Origin: Candidatus Merdimorpha stercoravium
Lineage (GTDB): Bacteria; Bacteroidota; Bacteroidia; Flavobacteriales; UBA1820
Length of the DNA: 6,416 nt
Assembly (NCBI GenBank): GCA_018715295.1
Contig: DVLY01000117.1
Coordinates: 1 to 6,416 of the forward strand
Direction of reading: 5' to 3'
Shown in pieces: positions 4,231 through 6,416 of this stretch. Each line of letters begins with the position of its first letter. Within the stretch, counting starts at the first letter, position 1. Below the pieces are notes generated by a model. It was not told where the DNA came from. It saw nothing but the letters and a program-made list of their open reading frames with translations, and did no database searches. The translations under genes and the position numbers were made by a program.

Positions 4231-6393
4231 ATGTTACGCAAGTGCTTTCCGATGGTCGCCCTGGCCGTCCTGCTGTCCTGCCTGCCCGCCCGTGGTGCGG
4301 AAGGGATGTGGATCCCCCTGTTCCTGAAAAAGCTCAACGAGTCGCAGATGCAGTCCCTGGGGATGCGCATCACGGCCGAGGACATTTACAGCGTGAACCA
4401 CAGCAGCATCAAGGACGCTGTGGTACTCTTCGGCGGAGGCTGTACCGGCGAGGTGGTCTCGCCCGAAGGCCTGCTGCTGACCAACCACCACTGCGGCTAT
4501 TCGCAGATCGCTGCGCACTCCACCCTGGAGGACAACATCCTGGAAAACGGGTTCTACGCCCGCAACCGCTCCGAGGAACGGATCAACCCGTCGCTTTCCG
4601 TTACTTTCATCAAGCGCATCGAGGAGGTAACCGACCAAGCCTTGCGGGGTGTCAAGCCTTCGATGAGCGCGGAGAAACGCCAGGAAAAGATCCGCGAAAA
4701 CCTCGAGCGTATCCGAAAGGAGGCCGACATCGAGCCTTGGCAAAACGTGGAGGTCAAATCCTTCTTCAAGGACAACCGCTACTTCCTCTTCGTGCGCGAG
4801 ACCTTCAACGACGTCCGCCTGGTGGGTTGTCCGCCGGCTTCGGTGGGTAAGTTCGGCGCCGAAACCGACAACTGGGTATGGCCGCGTCACACGGGCGATT
4901 TCTCGGTATTCCGCATCTACGCCGACCGCGACAACCACCCGGCCGATCCTTCGCCCGACAACGTCCCCTACCGCCCGGACCACTACCTGCCGATCTCCCT
5001 CGACGGGTTTTCCGAAGGGGACTTCACCCTGGTCTTCGGGTTTCCGGGCCGCACGGACGAATACCTGCCCGGCATCGCCCTCGAACAGACCATCGTACGC
5101 AACCCGATAAAGGTGGGGCTGCGCGACATCGCCCTGAACACCTGGCAGAAGGAGATGGAAGCCAACGACACCATCAAACTGCTCTACGCCAACCGCTACG
5201 TTTCGGCCGCCAACGCCTGGAAAAAGTGGCAGGGCGAGTCGCTGGGGCTGGAGCGCACCCGGGCTGTCGATAAGAAGACGGCCTACGAAACGGCCTTTGC
5301 CGATACCCTGGCCAAATACCCGGCGATGCAGCAAGCCTACGGCCACCTGCTCCCCGACCTGTACGCCGCCTACAAGGAACTTCTGCCCTACGGCATGGCC
5401 TACGACGCGACTTCGGAATACAACTACCTGAGCGATGCCTGCGCCTTGATGGGACTTTTGGCGCGTTACCGTTCGCTGCTCGGAAAACAGCAGGCCGATT
5501 CGGCCCGTACTGAGGAACTGCGCCAACAGGCTCTCGAACGTGCGGATCCCCGCCGGATGAAGATCGACCGCAAGGTGTTCATTCCCTTGACCGAATTTTA
5601 CTGCGACAAGATGCCTTCGGGCTTCCTGCCGCAGGAAGTCGATGCGGCCCTCGAAGGCTTCCACGGCGATATGGAGGCACTGGCCGACAGCCTGTACGCT
5701 TCGCCGCTTCTCTCCCGCAATGGCGTCGAGGGAGTCTTTGCGGCACAAGACACGACCGCTTTCGACCTGCTGACCGGGAACGATCCGGCCTATGTCTTCT
5801 TCCGCTCGGTAGTGGAAAACTACAACCGGATGATCGCTCCGCGTTACAGCGAGGTGTCCGGACGCATCGACCTTCTGATGAAGGACTACATGAAGGCTCA
5901 GATGGAAGCTTTCCCCGACCGGGCGTTCTTCCCGGATGCGAACATGACCCTTCGCGCTTCCTATGGTCAGGTGCGGGGGATGCAGGCCCGCGACGGGCTG
6001 GCCTACCTGCCGCAGACGTTCCTCGACGGGGTGATCGAGAAATACATCCCGGGCGACCGGGAATTCGACCTGCCCGAAAAACTGATCGAGCTCTACCGCA
6101 AGAAGGACTACGGGCCTTACGGTGAAAACGGGCGGATGCCGGTATGCTTCATCGCGACCAACCACACTTCGGGAGGGAACTCGGGTTCGCCGGTGATCAA
6201 CGCCGACGGGGAACTGATCGGTCTGAACTTCGACCGCTTGTGGGAAGGTACGATGAGCGACCTGAACTACGATCCTTCCATCTGCCGCAACATCATGGTG
6301 GATATCCGGTACGTGCTGTTCCTGATCGACAAACTGGGCGGAGCGGGTTATCTGGTCGATGAGATGACGCTCCATCGCCGTCAGGCCGACTGA
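4231..6393 (+). CDS. dpp11: S46 family dipeptidyl-peptidase, DPP11 type (Asp/Glu-specific)
   Basis: A 720-residue exported serine peptidase expected to release dipeptides from the N-terminus of peptides, with Asp or Glu at the second position, in the periplasm or at the cell surface. Residues 1 to about 22 are a signal peptide (Arg3-Lys4, hydrophobic core 8-18, cleavage near ARG-A), placing the mature N-terminus at the family motif EGMW (24-27). The S46 triad is His87 (TNHHCGY), Asp223 (WPRHTGDF) and Ser651 (GGNSGSPV). The His-Asp distance of 136 equals that of P. gingivalis DPP7 as I recall it. Arg669 in NFDR is Ser+18, matching Ser655/Arg673 of P. gingivalis DPP11; DPP7 has Gly there. Cys71 and Cys88 are placed like the chymotrypsin disulfide near the active His. 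The roughly 280-560 region should be the S46 helical domain. Length equals that of P. gingivalis DPP11. The start at 4231 is fixed by the signal peptide, although the frame stays open far upstream across the antisense of glnS. Confidence 0.93.
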   Translation: MLRKCFPMVALAVLLSCLPARGAEGMWIPLFLKKLNESQMQSLGMRITAEDIYSVNHSSIKDAVVLFGGGCTGEVVSPEGLLLTNHHCGYSQIAAHSTLEDNILENGFYARNRSEERINPSLSVTFIKRIEEVTDQALRGVKPSMSAEKRQEKIRENLERIRKEADIEPWQNVEVKSFFKDNRYFLFVRETFNDVRLVGCPPASVGKFGAETDNWVWPRHTGDFSVFRIYADRDNHPADPSPDNVPYRPDHYLPISLDGFSEGDFTLVFGFPGRTDEYLPGIALEQTIVRNPIKVGLRDIALNTWQKEMEANDTIKLLYANRYVSAANAWKKWQGESLGLERTRAVDKKTAYETAFADTLAKYPAMQQAYGHLLPDLYAAYKELLPYGMAYDATSEYNYLSDACALMGLLARYRSLLGKQQADSARTEELRQQALERADPRRMKIDRKVFIPLTEFYCDKMPSGFLPQEVDAALEGFHGDMEALADSLYASPLLSRNGVEGVFAAQDTTAFDLLTGNDPAYVFFRSVVENYNRMIAPRYSEVSGRIDLLMKDYMKAQMEAFPDRAFFPDANMTLRASYGQVRGMQARDGLAYLPQTFLDGVIEKYIPGDREFDLPEKLIELYRKKDYGPYGENGRMPVCFIATNHTSGGNSGSPVINADGELIGLNFDRLWEGTMSDLNYDPSICRNIMVDIRYVLFLIDKLGGAGYLVDEMTLHRRQAD

Positions 6394-6416
6394 TCGGCTT
6401 TCGCTGCGGGGCGGGC

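Noticed and set aside
4273..4281. Lipoprotein signal in DPP11 (LLSC, Cys17)
   Set aside because: Leu at the -2 position is a poor lipobox match. S46 proteins usually mature just before EGMW, which fits cleavage near residue 22 better.
4234..6375. 713-codon minus-strand frame opposite DPP11
   Set aside because: Register-matched antisense of an S46 peptidase with a complete triad; no family resemblance of its own.

Overview
The window looks like chromosomal DNA from a GC-rich member of the Bacteroidales, most like Alistipes or a relative in the Rikenellaceae. The evidence is an S46 dipeptidyl-peptidase of the DPP11 type, a bacterial glutaminyl-tRNA synthetase, -7 elements fitting the Bacteroidetes consensus TAnnTTTG 27-33 bases before start codons, and A-rich leaders rather than clear Shine-Dalgarno sites. 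The genus is an inference; the phylum is fairly safe.

Layout: (1) 49-852, minus strand: folP, dihydropteroate synthase. A GC-rich hairpin at the window edge (1-14) may be the start of its terminator. (2) 853-1158: a 306-base gap between the divergent folP and mutY. It holds the folP promoter and then a tandem repeat: two units of about 85 bp plus the tail of a more decayed third. Each full unit is an imperfect palindrome followed by a -33/-7 promoter, and the last unit supplies the likely mutY promoter. (3) 1159-2220, plus strand: mutY, adenine DNA glycosylase. (4) 2221-2379: convergent gap with a strong intrinsic terminator for glnS. (5) 2380-4107, minus strand: glnS. (6) 4108-4230: divergent promoter region of 123 bp. 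(7) 4231-6393, plus strand: secreted S46 peptidase with the Arg that marks Asp/Glu-specific DPP11. The last 23 bases hold nothing I can name.

The four genes do not form one pathway. They are folate synthesis, repair of oxidised guanine mispairs, tRNA charging and periplasmic peptide digestion, each apparently transcribed from its own promoter. I see no mobile element, CRISPR array, tRNA or rRNA, and no new multi-gene system. The signal worth following is the promoter-carrying palindromic repeat upstream of mutY. The gene content is otherwise ordinary core genome.
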